46,608 nt of DNA from an archaeon (GTDB lineage: Archaea > Nanobdellota > Nanobdellia > Pacearchaeales > GW2011-AR1). The notes under the pieces are model-generated. The model ran no database searches. It saw only the letters and a program-made list of their open reading frames with translations, and was not told the DNA's origin. The stretch lies in the NCBI GenBank assembly GCA_030605415.1, contig JAUWIJ010000009.1, forward strand, positions 1-46,608. The letters are read 5' to 3'. Shown here piece after piece: positions 8,708-16,587 of this stretch. Each line of letters starts with the position of its first letter. Within the stretch, counting starts at the first letter, position 1. Both the position numbers and the translations under genes were made by a program.

Positions 8708-8745
8708 GGGAATCGTAGGAATGTAAAATGATTTCTGCGACCATT
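8708..8745 (+). other. Putative 5' exon (GGG) plus 35-nt insert of tRNA-Phe
   Basis: Positions 1-3 of the tRNA body (ATT, 8743-8745) cannot pair with CCC (8811-8813), while the other four acceptor pairs do form. GGG at 8708-8710 would complete a perfect 7-bp stem if 8711-8745 were removed. The insert folds into a 10-bp hairpin (8713-8722 with 8731-8740), extended by ATGG/CCAT across a 3-nt GAA bulge. An alternative pairing, ATCG (8712-8715) with CGGT (8747-8750) with 3-nt bulges on each side, would place cuts exactly at 8710/8711 and 8745/8746, as in a bulge-helix-bulge. The outer helices of that alternative are poor. The intron is inferred, not proven. Confidence 0.45.
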
Positions 8746-8814
8746 ACGGTAGCTCAGTGGGAGAGCACACGACTGAAGCTCGTGGTGTCGAGGGTTCGAT
8801 TCCCTCTCGTCCCA
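8743..8814 (+). tRNA. tRNA-Phe (anticodon GAA)
   Basis: Cloverleaf parts are all visible: D arm GCTC-AGTGGGA-GAGC (8752-8766), anticodon arm CACGA-CTGAAGC-TCGTG with anticodon GAA, 5-nt variable loop GTGTC, T arm GAGGG-TTCGATT-CCCTC (8790-8806), and 3' acceptor TCGTCCC plus discriminator A at 8814. CCA is not encoded. The 5' acceptor strand as read directly is ATTACGG: its last four bases pair and its first three do not, which suggests an insertion between positions 3 and 4. Confidence 0.88.
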
Positions 8815-9046
8815 TCGAACCCGAGACGTCGAGGGCGAGTGATTCGCTTTCTCGAATATACAAAATTGGAACTATCTTTCGAGAATGTAAATTGCGAGCA
8901 GAAAACCTTTGCTCGAATTTTGTCTAAAGAAAAATAAAATTGACAAAATTTCAGTGTGCCCCGCCCAGTTTCAAATATATTTGGTAGGGTATAGAGTGAA
9001 GTTTGAGTAGATTCTGATGATGTAAAACATCGAATGCCCTTGGGCG

Positions 9047-9058
9047 CTCTCGTCCCAT
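9047..9058 (+). repeat. 12-nt direct repeat of the tRNA-Phe 3' end
   Basis: CTCTCGTCCCAT at 8804-8815 (T-arm/acceptor end of the tRNA) is repeated exactly at 9047-9058. The region between holds no recognisable gene. It contains GGGTTCGAT...ATCGAACCC (8792-8800 with 8814-8822), a perfect 9-bp inverted repeat overlapping the tRNA 3' end. The layout resembles an attachment-site duplication left by an integrated element, now only about 230 bp long, but a chance short duplication is possible. Confidence 0.45.
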
Positions 9059-9063
9059 AAAAT

Positions 9064-9381
9064 ATGATAAAAAAATATAACAAATTAATCCGAGACAGAA
9101 TTCCCGAAAAAATTAAAGCTAATGGAGAAACTTACAAATTTCATATCGCTGGGAATGATGAGTACTGGGACAAGTTAAAGCAAAAACTTTCTGAAGAAAT
9201 TGATGAATTTAGGGAGCATCCCTCTATTGAAGAATTGGCTGATATTCAAGAAGTTGTTTATGCGATTGCAGATTTTAAGTTTGACGGAATTAGTAATCTT
9301 GAAAAAATCAGGGTTGAGAAGTTTAAAAAACGTGGTGACTTTGGAAGGCGATTGGTTCTTGATGAAACTGGCAGTAGATAA
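9064..9381 (+). CDS. MazG-like nucleoside triphosphate/phosphoribosyl-ATP pyrophosphohydrolase family protein
   Basis: 105 residues. The N-terminus KKYNKLIRDRIPEKIKANG matches the YxKLVRDxIPExI signature of small COG4997-type house-cleaning pyrophosphohydrolases. The Mg-binding helices are visible as LSEEIDEFRE (ExxEE/ExxEF) and ELADIQEVVYAI (ExxD). Such all-alpha enzymes hydrolyse non-canonical or excess nucleotides to monophosphates. The ATG lies 5 nt after the duplicated tRNA end at 9047-9058. The family assignment is good; the substrate is not known. Confidence 0.85.
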   Translation: MIKKYNKLIRDRIPEKIKANGETYKFHIAGNDEYWDKLKQKLSEEIDEFREHPSIEELADIQEVVYAIADFKFDGISNLEKIRVEKFKKRGDFGRRLVLDETGSR

Positions 9382-9415
9382 ATACTTTTATAAATAAAGA
9401 ATACTTTAATTTTTT

Positions 9416-9967
9416 ATGAGAAATAAGAGTGGTGCACTTGAGATGTCGATTGGGACTATTGTTATTATTGTTTTGGCTATGTCGATGTTAATTTTAGGAA
9501 TGATTCTTATTAAAAATATTTTTACTGGGGCGTCGGATAATATTCTGCAGATGAATGATAAAGTTAAAGATCAGATTAATAAGTTGTTTGTGGAGGACAA
9601 AAGAATTGTTGTTTATTTGCCGAATCAAAAAGCTTCAATCAAACAGAATGAAGATTGGGGTGTTGCATTTGGGATTAAAAATTTAGCAAAGGGAACTGTC
9701 GAGGCTGGGAGGTTTCATTATGATGTAACTGTTTCAGATCCTGATGTTAGACAGAAGTGCGGAGTTGATGAAAGAACTATCGAAGGTTGGATTACTACAG
9801 GAAGAAGTGATGATGTGACAATTTCGCCTGGACAGAATTATTTTGGCATTATTAGATTTTTAATTCCTGAGACTGCACCTCTTTGTACGGTTAGGTTTCA
9901 TCTTGATGTGACTAAGGATAATGTGCACTATCAGGCTGGTTTCTTCGACGTAGAAGTATTAGCTTAG
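9416..9967 (+). CDS. Archaeal type IV pilin/flagellin-like protein
   Basis: 183 residues with a class III (prepilin-type) N-terminus: a short charged leader RNKSG followed by ALEMSIGTIVIIVLAMSMLI, a hydrophobic helix with a Glu near position +3 after the likely cut at SG/A. The rest is a beta-rich, mostly polar domain with two Cys (QKCGVDE, PLCTVRF) that may form a disulfide. It should be processed by a prepilin peptidase and assembled or membrane-anchored. A TATA-like ATAAATACTTTTATAAATAA region overlaps the end of the upstream gene. It probably belongs to the same set of surface appendage proteins as the genes at 36.5 and 43 kb, but lacks their VTIFI motif. Confidence 0.75.
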   Translation: MRNKSGALEMSIGTIVIIVLAMSMLILGMILIKNIFTGASDNILQMNDKVKDQINKLFVEDKRIVVYLPNQKASIKQNEDWGVAFGIKNLAKGTVEAGRFHYDVTVSDPDVRQKCGVDERTIEGWITTGRSDDVTISPGQNYFGIIRFLIPETAPLCTVRFHLDVTKDNVHYQAGFFDVEVLA

Positions 9968-9996
9968 ATTTAAATAAACTTTTTCTAATTAAGTAT

Positions 9997-10836
9997 ATGG
10001 TAAAAATTTGTGCGATTGGGGATTTTCATGGAAAGTTTCCTGCGAAATTAAAAAATAGAATAAAAAAAGAAAATGTTGATTTGATTTTATGTACGGGAGA
10101 TTTGGGGGGTAGTGATAAATTATTAAAAATTGTTTTCAAATATTTTGAAGAAGGTTGGTATAATATTGTTGGAGAGAAGAAGGCGAAGCAATATATTATG
10201 GAAGATTATAATTCTGGCAAGAAGATTCTCAAAGAATTAAATTCTCTTGGAAAGATTGTTTATTTAACTAATGGAAATTGGGATTTTGTTAGTAATGCGA
10301 AAGCACAAAGAATAGGGGGATTGAAATTGAAATCTTATCCTGCTATTATTAAAAGAATGAAAAATTTGAGGATGTATAATAAGGCATATAGAAAACTTGA
10401 TGTGTTTAGTATTTTATTTTTTGGGGGTTTTGTTACTTCCGGGGCTTATCTTGATAAGAAAGTTAGACCAGAAAAAGAGAGAAAAAGATATATTAAGAAA
10501 AATAAACAAGAAATAAAACATATTATGAAATATTCAAAAAAACCTGTTGATATTTTATTGGCACATTACCCTGCTTACGGATTTTTTGATAAGGTTAACT
10601 ATCTCGGAGAAAATCCTATGAATGGGAAACATGTTGGTTTTAAGGGGTATGTTAAATTTATTAAGAAAAATCAGCCCCGGCTTTTTATTTGCGGACATAT
10701 GCACGAATATCAGGGAAAGAAAAAATTAGGAAAAAGTTTAATTGTGAATCCCGGGGCGGCATTTGATGGAAAATGTGCGATTATTGATTTTGATGAGAAA
10801 AAGAAAAAGGTTAAAAGTATTAAGTTTGTTAAGTGA
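9997..10836 (+). CDS. Calcineurin-like metallophosphoesterase
   Basis: 279 residues. Metal-binding motifs occur in order: GDFHGK (D-x-H, residues 8-13), CTGDLGG (GDxxG), TNGNWD (GN(H/W)D), LLAHYP (H) and CGHMHEYQG (GHxH). The fold is that of archaeal YfcE/MJ0912-like phosphoesterases, which hydrolyse phosphodiesters or nucleotides. A basic middle region (about 155-180, KKVRPEKERKRYIKK) is an insertion. Its stop codon overlaps the first possible start of cysS, so the two genes are coupled. Confidence 0.88.
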   Translation: MVKICAIGDFHGKFPAKLKNRIKKENVDLILCTGDLGGSDKLLKIVFKYFEEGWYNIVGEKKAKQYIMEDYNSGKKILKELNSLGKIVYLTNGNWDFVSNAKAQRIGGLKLKSYPAIIKRMKNLRMYNKAYRKLDVFSILFFGGFVTSGAYLDKKVRPEKERKRYIKKNKQEIKHIMKYSKKPVDILLAHYPAYGFFDKVNYLGENPMNGKHVGFKGYVKFIKKNQPRLFICGHMHEYQGKKKLGKSLIVNPGAAFDGKCAIIDFDEKKKKVKSIKFVK

Positions 10837-10838
10837 AT

Positions 10839-12431
10839 ATGGTTTTAAAATTTTATAATACACTAATAAGAAAGAAAGAGAAATTTGTTCCAATCAAGAA
10901 GGATAAGGTTGGGATTTATACTTGCGGACCGACGGTTTACTGGTTTGGACACGCTGGAAATATGAGAGCTTATATTTTTGCAGATGTTTTGAAGCGAGTT
11001 TTGACATTTAATGGTTTTGATGCAAAACATATTATTAATGTAACTGATGTCGGACACTTAACGTCGGATGCAGATGAAGGAGAAGACAAATTAGAAAAAT
11101 CAGCAAAAAGGGAAGGCAAGACAGCGAAGGAGGTTAGCCATTTTTATTTTGATGCGTTTTTGAAAGACTTTAAGAAATTAAATTTGATTGAGCCGTTTAA
11201 GTGGACTTGGGCGACGGAACACATTAAGGAACAGGTTGATATGATTAAGGTTTTGGAGAAGAAGGGTTATACTTATAGAACGAGTGATGGGGTTTATTTT
11301 GATACGTCGAAGTTTGCAGATTATGGGAAATTATCGAGAAAGAAAATTGAGGGACTTGAGGGTGGGAAGAGAATTGATTTAGGTGAGAAAAAAAATATTA
11401 CCGATTTTGCTTTATGGAAATTTTCTAAACCCGAAGAAAAAAGACAACAGGAATGGGATTCGCCATGGGAAGTTGGGTTTCCGGGTTGGCATATTGAATG
11501 TTCGGCAATGGCATCGAAATATTTAGGAAAACATTTTGATATTCATACAGGGGGAGAAGACCACATCCCGATTCATCATGAGAATGAGATTGCACAAAGC
11601 GAGGCAACGTTCGGGAAAAGTCCTTGGGTGAATTACTGGATGCATGGAGGATTTTTGAATTTTAAGGGCGGGAAGATGTCAAAGTCGGCGGGGACGGTTA
11701 AGACAATTAGCGAGCTGGAAGAGAGTGGAGTTAGCGCTTTAGCTTATAGATATTTTACCTATACCGCACACTACAGAAAACCACTAACTTGGAGCAAAGA
11801 GGCGCTTGAGGGCGCGGTAAGTTCGTATAAAAAATTGAAAAATATTGTTTCTGGGATTGAAAGTAGCGAAGGTGTGAATAGGGAATATTTGAAAGAGTTT
11901 GAAAATAGAATTAATGATGATTTAGATATGCCGGGGGCGGTTGCGGTTTTATGGAAATTAGTTCGGGATGAAAAAGTTGGGGGAAAGATTGGGACAATTA
12001 AAAAAATGGATGAGGTTTTTGGGTTGGATTTGTTGGAGAAGGAGGAAGTTAATTATATCATAAAACTTTCTGACACTCTAAATATTAAAGATTCTTTAGA
12101 AAAAATAAATATTCCAAAAGAAATAAAAGAAATTATAGAAAACAGAGCTAAAGCAAGAAAAGAAAAAGATTGGAAGAAGTCTGATGAATTAAGAGATGAC
12201 TTACAGAAAAAAGGAATTATAATCCGAGATATAGAGAATGGATATGAGATAGAGAAAGTTACAAGTATAGATGGCAGATATTCTCTTGTAGAAATTAATA
12301 TGGGGCGAGCGAAAGAATTGAAAAAAAATGAAGACATAACTATTATAAATACTCCCGCAGGAAAGAAATTTTTCAGAAACCTAAACAAAAAAGAATTCAA
12401 ATTTTTAAAAAAACTCGATAAAAAAATATGA
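10839..12431 (+). CDS. cysS: Cysteinyl-tRNA synthetase
   Basis: About 530 residues, class I enzyme charging tRNA-Cys. The zinc Cys in TCGPTVYWFGHAGN, the HIGH-type FGHAGN motif, WHIECSAMA, the zinc ligands in GGEDHIPIHHENEIAQ and the KMSKSAGT loop (near residue 280) are all present. A DALR-like helical region follows. The C-terminal 80 residues after DLQKKGIIIRDIENGYEI extend beyond the usual bacterial length (about 460) and end in a Lys-rich tail. A GTG at 10833 overlaps the upstream stop; I prefer the ATG at 10839 because VLKFYNTL is the usual start of the family. Confidence 0.95.
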   Translation: MVLKFYNTLIRKKEKFVPIKKDKVGIYTCGPTVYWFGHAGNMRAYIFADVLKRVLTFNGFDAKHIINVTDVGHLTSDADEGEDKLEKSAKREGKTAKEVSHFYFDAFLKDFKKLNLIEPFKWTWATEHIKEQVDMIKVLEKKGYTYRTSDGVYFDTSKFADYGKLSRKKIEGLEGGKRIDLGEKKNITDFALWKFSKPEEKRQQEWDSPWEVGFPGWHIECSAMASKYLGKHFDIHTGGEDHIPIHHENEIAQSEATFGKSPWVNYWMHGGFLNFKGGKMSKSAGTVKTISELEESGVSALAYRYFTYTAHYRKPLTWSKEALEGAVSSYKKLKNIVSGIESSEGVNREYLKEFENRINDDLDMPGAVAVLWKLVRDEKVGGKIGTIKKMDEVFGLDLLEKEEVNYIIKLSDTLNIKDSLEKINIPKEIKEIIENRAKARKEKDWKKSDELRDDLQKKGIIIRDIENGYEIEKVTSIDGRYSLVEINMGRAKELKKNEDITIINTPAGKKFFRNLNKKEFKFLKKLDKKI

Positions 12432-12500
12432 ACTGAGGAATAAGATAAAAATGGTAACAGATTATGAAAAATAACAAATAGAATGTATTTGAAAAAGATA

Positions 12501-13094
12501 CTATTTATTTTTTTCAAAACTTGTTATTTTTTCAGAATAATTTTGAGAACCACATTTTGGACATTTTTTAAAATCTTTCAGCCGATTGTCAGAAGATTGG
12601 GCATTTCTATTTGCTTGTGCAGATGCAGATAAATTTCCTCCGACAGCAGTTCCCAAACCCGCGAGACTGTTAATAACTGAACTTCTGTTAAGAGAATCCT
12701 CTTCGCTTTTTAATGAATGCCATTTTCTCCCGCATCTATTACATCTTCTCTCATATTCATGCACTGTTCTCTCTTTTCTTTCTTTATCTTCTTTAATTTC
12801 TTTTTGATAGTTTGCTTCATAGTCTTCTGCGAATGAAATTATTTCTTGAATCTTTTTGTTTTTATATCCTAATACCATATAGCCCATAAATCCAAAAAGG
12901 GCTAAGACAAAGATTACTGAATTTGTAATACATATAAATCCAAGAATGATTATGACACCTATTATAATTATCCCAACTTGTTTCCCCCATTCATAATTTT
13001 TATACTTTTCTTTTAATTTCTTTAAATTTTCATAGCAGAATTTATTTCTCTCTTTCTTTGATTTAAATTTTTTATTTTCAAATTTTATTACCAT
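12501..13094 (-). CDS. Membrane protein with C-terminal zinc ribbon, unknown function
   Basis: 197 residues. A basic N-terminus (KFENKKFKSKKERNK) is followed by two adjacent hydrophobic helices (about 44-62 and 64-78, VGIIIIGVIIILGFICI and FVLALFGFMGYMVLGY), then a charged helix. A treble-clef/ribbon pair is seen: CNRCGRKWHSL near 138 and CPKCGSQNY near 180, giving two CxxC knuckles. Between them is a low-complexity Ala/Ser/Asn segment. The zinc ribbon probably faces the cytoplasm. It converges with cysS. No specific role can be given. Confidence 0.65.
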   Translation of the reverse strand: MVIKFENKKFKSKKERNKFCYENLKKLKEKYKNYEWGKQVGIIIIGVIIILGFICITNSVIFVLALFGFMGYMVLGYKNKKIQEIISFAEDYEANYQKEIKEDKERKERTVHEYERRCNRCGRKWHSLKSEEDSLNRSSVINSLAGLGTAVGGNLSASAQANRNAQSSDNRLKDFKKCPKCGSQNYSEKITSFEKNK

Positions 13095-13198
13095 TTTATT
13101 ACTTATTATTAAAGATATTATTTAAACTTATTCTTTTAATATTTGAATACCAATTTATTTTTCATTAAATAGTTAAACCTTCCATCACCCTATTCTAC

Positions 13199-13843
13199 AT
13201 GAATAACATCTCAAAAACTATGCAAATTCTTGCAAAAAAATATCCGCGTTCTACTACTACTTTGAATTCGATGAGAGGAAATTCTACGCCGTTTGAGATT
13301 TTGATTTCGTGTTTGCTTTCTTTGAGGACGAGAGATGAGGTGACTGATGTTGTTTCGAGAGATTTATTTAAGGTTGCGAGGACACCAGAAAAAATTTTAA
13401 AATTGCCTGATAAAAAGTTGAAGAAAATTATTTTTAAGACCGGGCATTTTAATAAAAAAGCTGAAATTTTGAAGTCGGTTTCCAAAGAATTAATTAAAAA
13501 ATTTGATAGCAAAATTCCAAATAGTTACAATGAATTAATTTCGATTAAGGGCGTTGGACCGAAGACCGCGAATATTGTTTTGGCGTTTGCTTTTGGGAAA
13601 TTGGTTTTGCCGATTGATATTCATTGTCATAGAATTCCGAATCGACTTGGATGGATTAAAACGAAAACTCCTGAAAAAACAGAAAAAGAACTAGAAAAAA
13701 TTTTGCCAAAGAAATATTGGAGGGATTTTAATTCTGCATTTGTTCAGTTTGGCAGAGAAACTTGTTTACCAGTGAGTCCGTGGTGTTCGAGATGCCCTGT
13801 TGCGAAATTTTGTGAGAGGGTTGGGGTTGGGCGGAGTAGGTAA
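13199..13843 (+). CDS. nth: Endonuclease III-type DNA glycosylase/AP lyase
   Basis: 214 residues, full length for the family. The helix-hairpin-helix SIKGVGPKTANIVLAFAFG contains the catalytic Lys (PKTAN), and the catalytic Asp is in LPIDIHCHRIPNRLG. The C-terminal four-Cys loop, C-x6-C-x2-C-x5-C (CLPVSPWCSRCPVAKFC), binds a [4Fe-4S] cluster. The enzyme removes oxidised pyrimidines in base excision repair. It ends 21 nt before the RuBisCO gene, so the two are probably cotranscribed. Confidence 0.95.
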   Translation: MNNISKTMQILAKKYPRSTTTLNSMRGNSTPFEILISCLLSLRTRDEVTDVVSRDLFKVARTPEKILKLPDKKLKKIIFKTGHFNKKAEILKSVSKELIKKFDSKIPNSYNELISIKGVGPKTANIVLAFAFGKLVLPIDIHCHRIPNRLGWIKTKTPEKTEKELEKILPKKYWRDFNSAFVQFGRETCLPVSPWCSRCPVAKFCERVGVGRSR

Positions 13844-13864
13844 GATTAAAAAGGGATTTCTGTT

Positions 13865-15151
13865 ATGAATGTTAAGATGGTAAAAGAAAATAGGTTTGCA
13901 TTTATTGATCAGTCGTATAAGCCGACGAAAAATGATTTGATTTGTTTGTTTAAAGTGACACCGAATAATATGGGTTTTTACGAGGCTGCAAATAATGTTG
14001 CATTGGAAAGTTCGGTCGGGACATGGACACCAGTTTCTTCAAATCAGAAATATGTGAATAAATTAGGGGCGAAGGTTTTTGCGACTTCTGGGGACTGGGT
14101 TAAGATTGCATATCCGCAGGAGTTATTTGAGGAGGGAAGCGTTTCGAATATTTTATCATCAATTGCGGGAAATGTTTTTGGGATGAAATGTATTAAGGGT
14201 TTGAGATTAGAAGATGTTAAATTTCCGCAAAAATTATTGAAGAGTTTTCCCGGACCTCGTTATGGAATTGCTGGTTATAGAAAAATTTTGAAAGTCAAAG
14301 ACAGACCGCTTGTTGGGACAATTGTTAAGCCGAAGTTGGGATTGAAAACAAAAGACCATGCGAAAGTTGCTTATGAAAGTTGGATTGGCGGTTGTGATTT
14401 AGTTAAGGATGATGAGAATTTATCGTCGCAGAAATTTAATCCGTTTGAAAAAAGGGCAGTGAAAACTTTGGAGATGTGTGATAAGGCGACTGAAGAAGTT
14501 GGGGAGAAAAAGGGTTATTTGATTAATGTGACTTCGGAAGCTATGACAATGTTGAGACGGGCGGATTTGGTCAAGGAGCTTGGTGGGAAGTTTGTGATGC
14601 ATGATATTATTACGGCTGGATTTGCGAGTTTGGAAACTTTGAGAGGAAATTGCAAACTTGGAATTCATGCACATCGGGCAATGCATGGAGCTTTTACTGA
14701 GAATCCAAATCATGGTTTGTCTATGATGTGTGTTGCAGATTTTGCACGGATGGCTGGTGTTGATAGTTTACATATTGGGACGGGAATTGGGAAGATGAAG
14801 GGTGGTAAGCGAGAGGTCGGAGAGATTAATGAAGAGATGGAGCAGAAAAAAGTCGCTAAGACGAAGCATCGGTTGGAGCAGGATTGGGCTGGATTGAAAT
14901 CTGTGTTTTCGGTTTGTTCGGGTGGAATTTATCCGGGACATATTCCGTATTTGATGAAAAATTTTGGAAAAGATATTATCATTCAGGCAGGGGGAGGGGT
15001 ACATTGGAATCCACGAGGAAGTCGGTACGGAGCTATGGGAATGAGACAAGCAGTTGATGCGACAATGGAAGGTGAGAGATTAGAAAATTATGGCAAAGAT
15101 CATTTAGAACTTAGAGAAGCATTAGAAAGGTTTCCTAAGCTAAGGTTTTAG
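13865..15151 (+). CDS. rbcL: RuBisCO large subunit, archaeal form III
   Basis: 428 residues. Active-site elements are all present: GTIVKPKLGL, the carbamylated Lys with its acidic neighbours in GGCDLVKDDE (K181), HAHRAMH, HIGTGIGKMKGG for the loop 6 lysine, SGGIYPGH and QAGGGVHWNP. No small-subunit gene is nearby. Archaeal form III enzymes fix CO2 onto ribulose-1,5-bisphosphate made from AMP by AMP phosphorylase and ribose-1,5-bisphosphate isomerase; neither partner is in this window. It follows nth at 21 nt. The form III assignment is by overall sequence feel and length; I cannot separate III-a from III-b here. Confidence 0.93.
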   Translation: MNVKMVKENRFAFIDQSYKPTKNDLICLFKVTPNNMGFYEAANNVALESSVGTWTPVSSNQKYVNKLGAKVFATSGDWVKIAYPQELFEEGSVSNILSSIAGNVFGMKCIKGLRLEDVKFPQKLLKSFPGPRYGIAGYRKILKVKDRPLVGTIVKPKLGLKTKDHAKVAYESWIGGCDLVKDDENLSSQKFNPFEKRAVKTLEMCDKATEEVGEKKGYLINVTSEAMTMLRRADLVKELGGKFVMHDIITAGFASLETLRGNCKLGIHAHRAMHGAFTENPNHGLSMMCVADFARMAGVDSLHIGTGIGKMKGGKREVGEINEEMEQKKVAKTKHRLEQDWAGLKSVFSVCSGGIYPGHIPYLMKNFGKDIIIQAGGGVHWNPRGSRYGAMGMRQAVDATMEGERLENYGKDHLELREALERFPKLRF

Positions 15152-15250
15152 GGGTTTTGGGTAGACTATGTTTTAGGGATAAGCATATCTTATTAATTAT
15201 TCAGTGGTAACAATCGATAAATATATAAAGTAGAATATTTTATTATAATT

Positions 15251-16207
15251 ATGAAAAGCGAGAAAAATTTAGTAAGAAGATTGAACAATGCAATTTCTAA
15301 AAGCGGCACTTCAATGGGACCTTCATCGACAAATTTAATTTTGTATGGACCAATAGATAAAAAATTAATCAGTAAAGAAAATTTGAGTATTTTGGAATAT
15401 AATACAGAGGTGTTTGAAGATACTTATAGAAATCATATTTTCCCAAAATATAAGGGAATAGTCCGTACGATGACTAAGAGGAATTCGGATTTTCCTAATA
15501 ATAAAAAAGAGTTATATAACTATTTTATGAAAAGAAGTCCTGAAAGTATCAGAAGAAAACTCAGAAATTCTTACGATGGACAATTTGGATTAGACAAAGC
15601 GACTGCACAAGCCGTGTTTAGTGAAAAAAAGATTTACAACGAAAATTATGAGAATTTAAAATTTTTCTTTAATAGAGGTAGCGAAGATATGTTTAGTATG
15701 AGATATAAAACTTCGGAAAAAATAAAGAAAAAATTACATACTAATTTTGAGAAAATGACCCGTGACGAAAAAAACAATTTGTTAAATTTTGTTGTGGATA
15801 TTGCCGAGAACGATTATACTTTCTGGAAAAATTATGATAAGTATAATAAAAAATATAGCAAAGAAGTCTTGGATATGATGATAGGAGACCTGGCTGGAAT
15901 TAAGATAGTAGATTTAAATCAAAAACGGGCAGAAAGAACTATGGAAAGATTACATAAAGATAGAAAGAAAACTGATTTTTATAATTTTTTTACTGTTGAT
16001 AAAAGATTTGATGATCATCGGAAAAGAAACAAAGATAATAGACCAGGAGGAATCCATTATATTTTAATTGATAAGGCATTGTCAAATTATCCTCTTGAAG
16101 TTCAATTCAGGAGTATTCAAGACGAATTTTTTAATTTATTCGGAAAACACGCACATTATCTTTATTCTTTAAATGATAAAAAATCCAATCCTGCAACTAA
16201 TGATTAA
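15251..16207 (+). CDS. RelA/SpoT-like nucleotidyltransferase-fold protein
   Basis: 318 residues. The C-terminal third resembles the RelA/SpoT synthetase fold in order: IGDLAGIKIVD (residues 211-221, like DxxGIRIV), RPGGIHYILI (about 265-274, like NGYRSLHLIV) and LEVQFRSIQDEFF (282-294, like VEIQIRT..DFW), followed by HAHYLY. The Asp of the first motif and the Glu of the third, which hold the catalytic metal in RelA enzymes, are kept. The N-terminal 190 residues are basic and unrecognised. Such proteins make (p)ppGpp or related products or, in divergent members, modify other molecules. A TATA-like ATAAATATATAAAG lies about 27 nt before the ATG. The match is by motif spacing only. Confidence 0.6.
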   Translation: MKSEKNLVRRLNNAISKSGTSMGPSSTNLILYGPIDKKLISKENLSILEYNTEVFEDTYRNHIFPKYKGIVRTMTKRNSDFPNNKKELYNYFMKRSPESIRRKLRNSYDGQFGLDKATAQAVFSEKKIYNENYENLKFFFNRGSEDMFSMRYKTSEKIKKKLHTNFEKMTRDEKNNLLNFVVDIAENDYTFWKNYDKYNKKYSKEVLDMMIGDLAGIKIVDLNQKRAERTMERLHKDRKKTDFYNFFTVDKRFDDHRKRNKDNRPGGIHYILIDKALSNYPLEVQFRSIQDEFFNLFGKHAHYLYSLNDKKSNPATND

Positions 16208-16251
16208 ATTATATTTGTTAGGTTTTAAATAGCTTTAAAATATATATCGGA

Positions 16252-16341
16252 ATGAGAGAATTTATTTATTATTCTAAAAATGCTGTAACTGCGGGGAATA
16301 TGATTAAGGATAATTTGATGAGAGCGGGGCGGACAAATTAG
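16252..16341 (+). pseudogene. Truncated second copy of the trmY 5' end
   Basis: The first 27 codons (MREFIYYSKNAVTAGNM...RAGR) repeat the start of the intact trmY at 16588, then the reading frame ends in TN-stop where G-rich heptad repeats begin. The two copies differ at roughly a sixth of the nucleotides, many at third codon positions, so this is not a fresh duplication. It keeps its own TATA-like TTTAAAATATATA just upstream. Confidence 0.85.
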
Positions 16342-16520
16342 GTATTAGGGATTTGGGACATAAACGAGGTATTTGGGATTTGGGATTTGGTATTCGTGGG
16401 AACGGGGAACGGGAGTGGGGACAGGGGAGCGAGGGATTTGGGATTTGGTATTTGGGACATAAACGAGGTACACGAGCTAGGTATTTGGGATTTGGGATTG
16501 GGTATTAGATTTTTGTTGCG
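16336..16520 (+). repeat. G-rich heptad repeat block (GGGATTT type)
   Basis: The stretch is made of irregular copies of TTTGGGA/GGTATTT units with the interspersed unit GGGACATAAACGAGG, plus GGGGAACGGG fillers. The same units return at 17195-17410 after trmY, so trmY is bracketed by them. Tracts of the form GGG-N4-GGG could form G-quadruplexes on the + strand. No coding capacity is evident. Confidence 0.75.
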
Positions 16521-16587
16521 CTCTTTGTTCGCGATTACAATTTCGAATAATAATTAAGTCTATAAATCAATGATGCTTAATATATTT

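Noticed and set aside
8754..9083. 109-residue frame on the minus strand over the tRNA-Phe
   Set aside because: It includes the reverse translation of the tRNA (GTRGNRTLDTTSFSRVLSH), a common false gene call.
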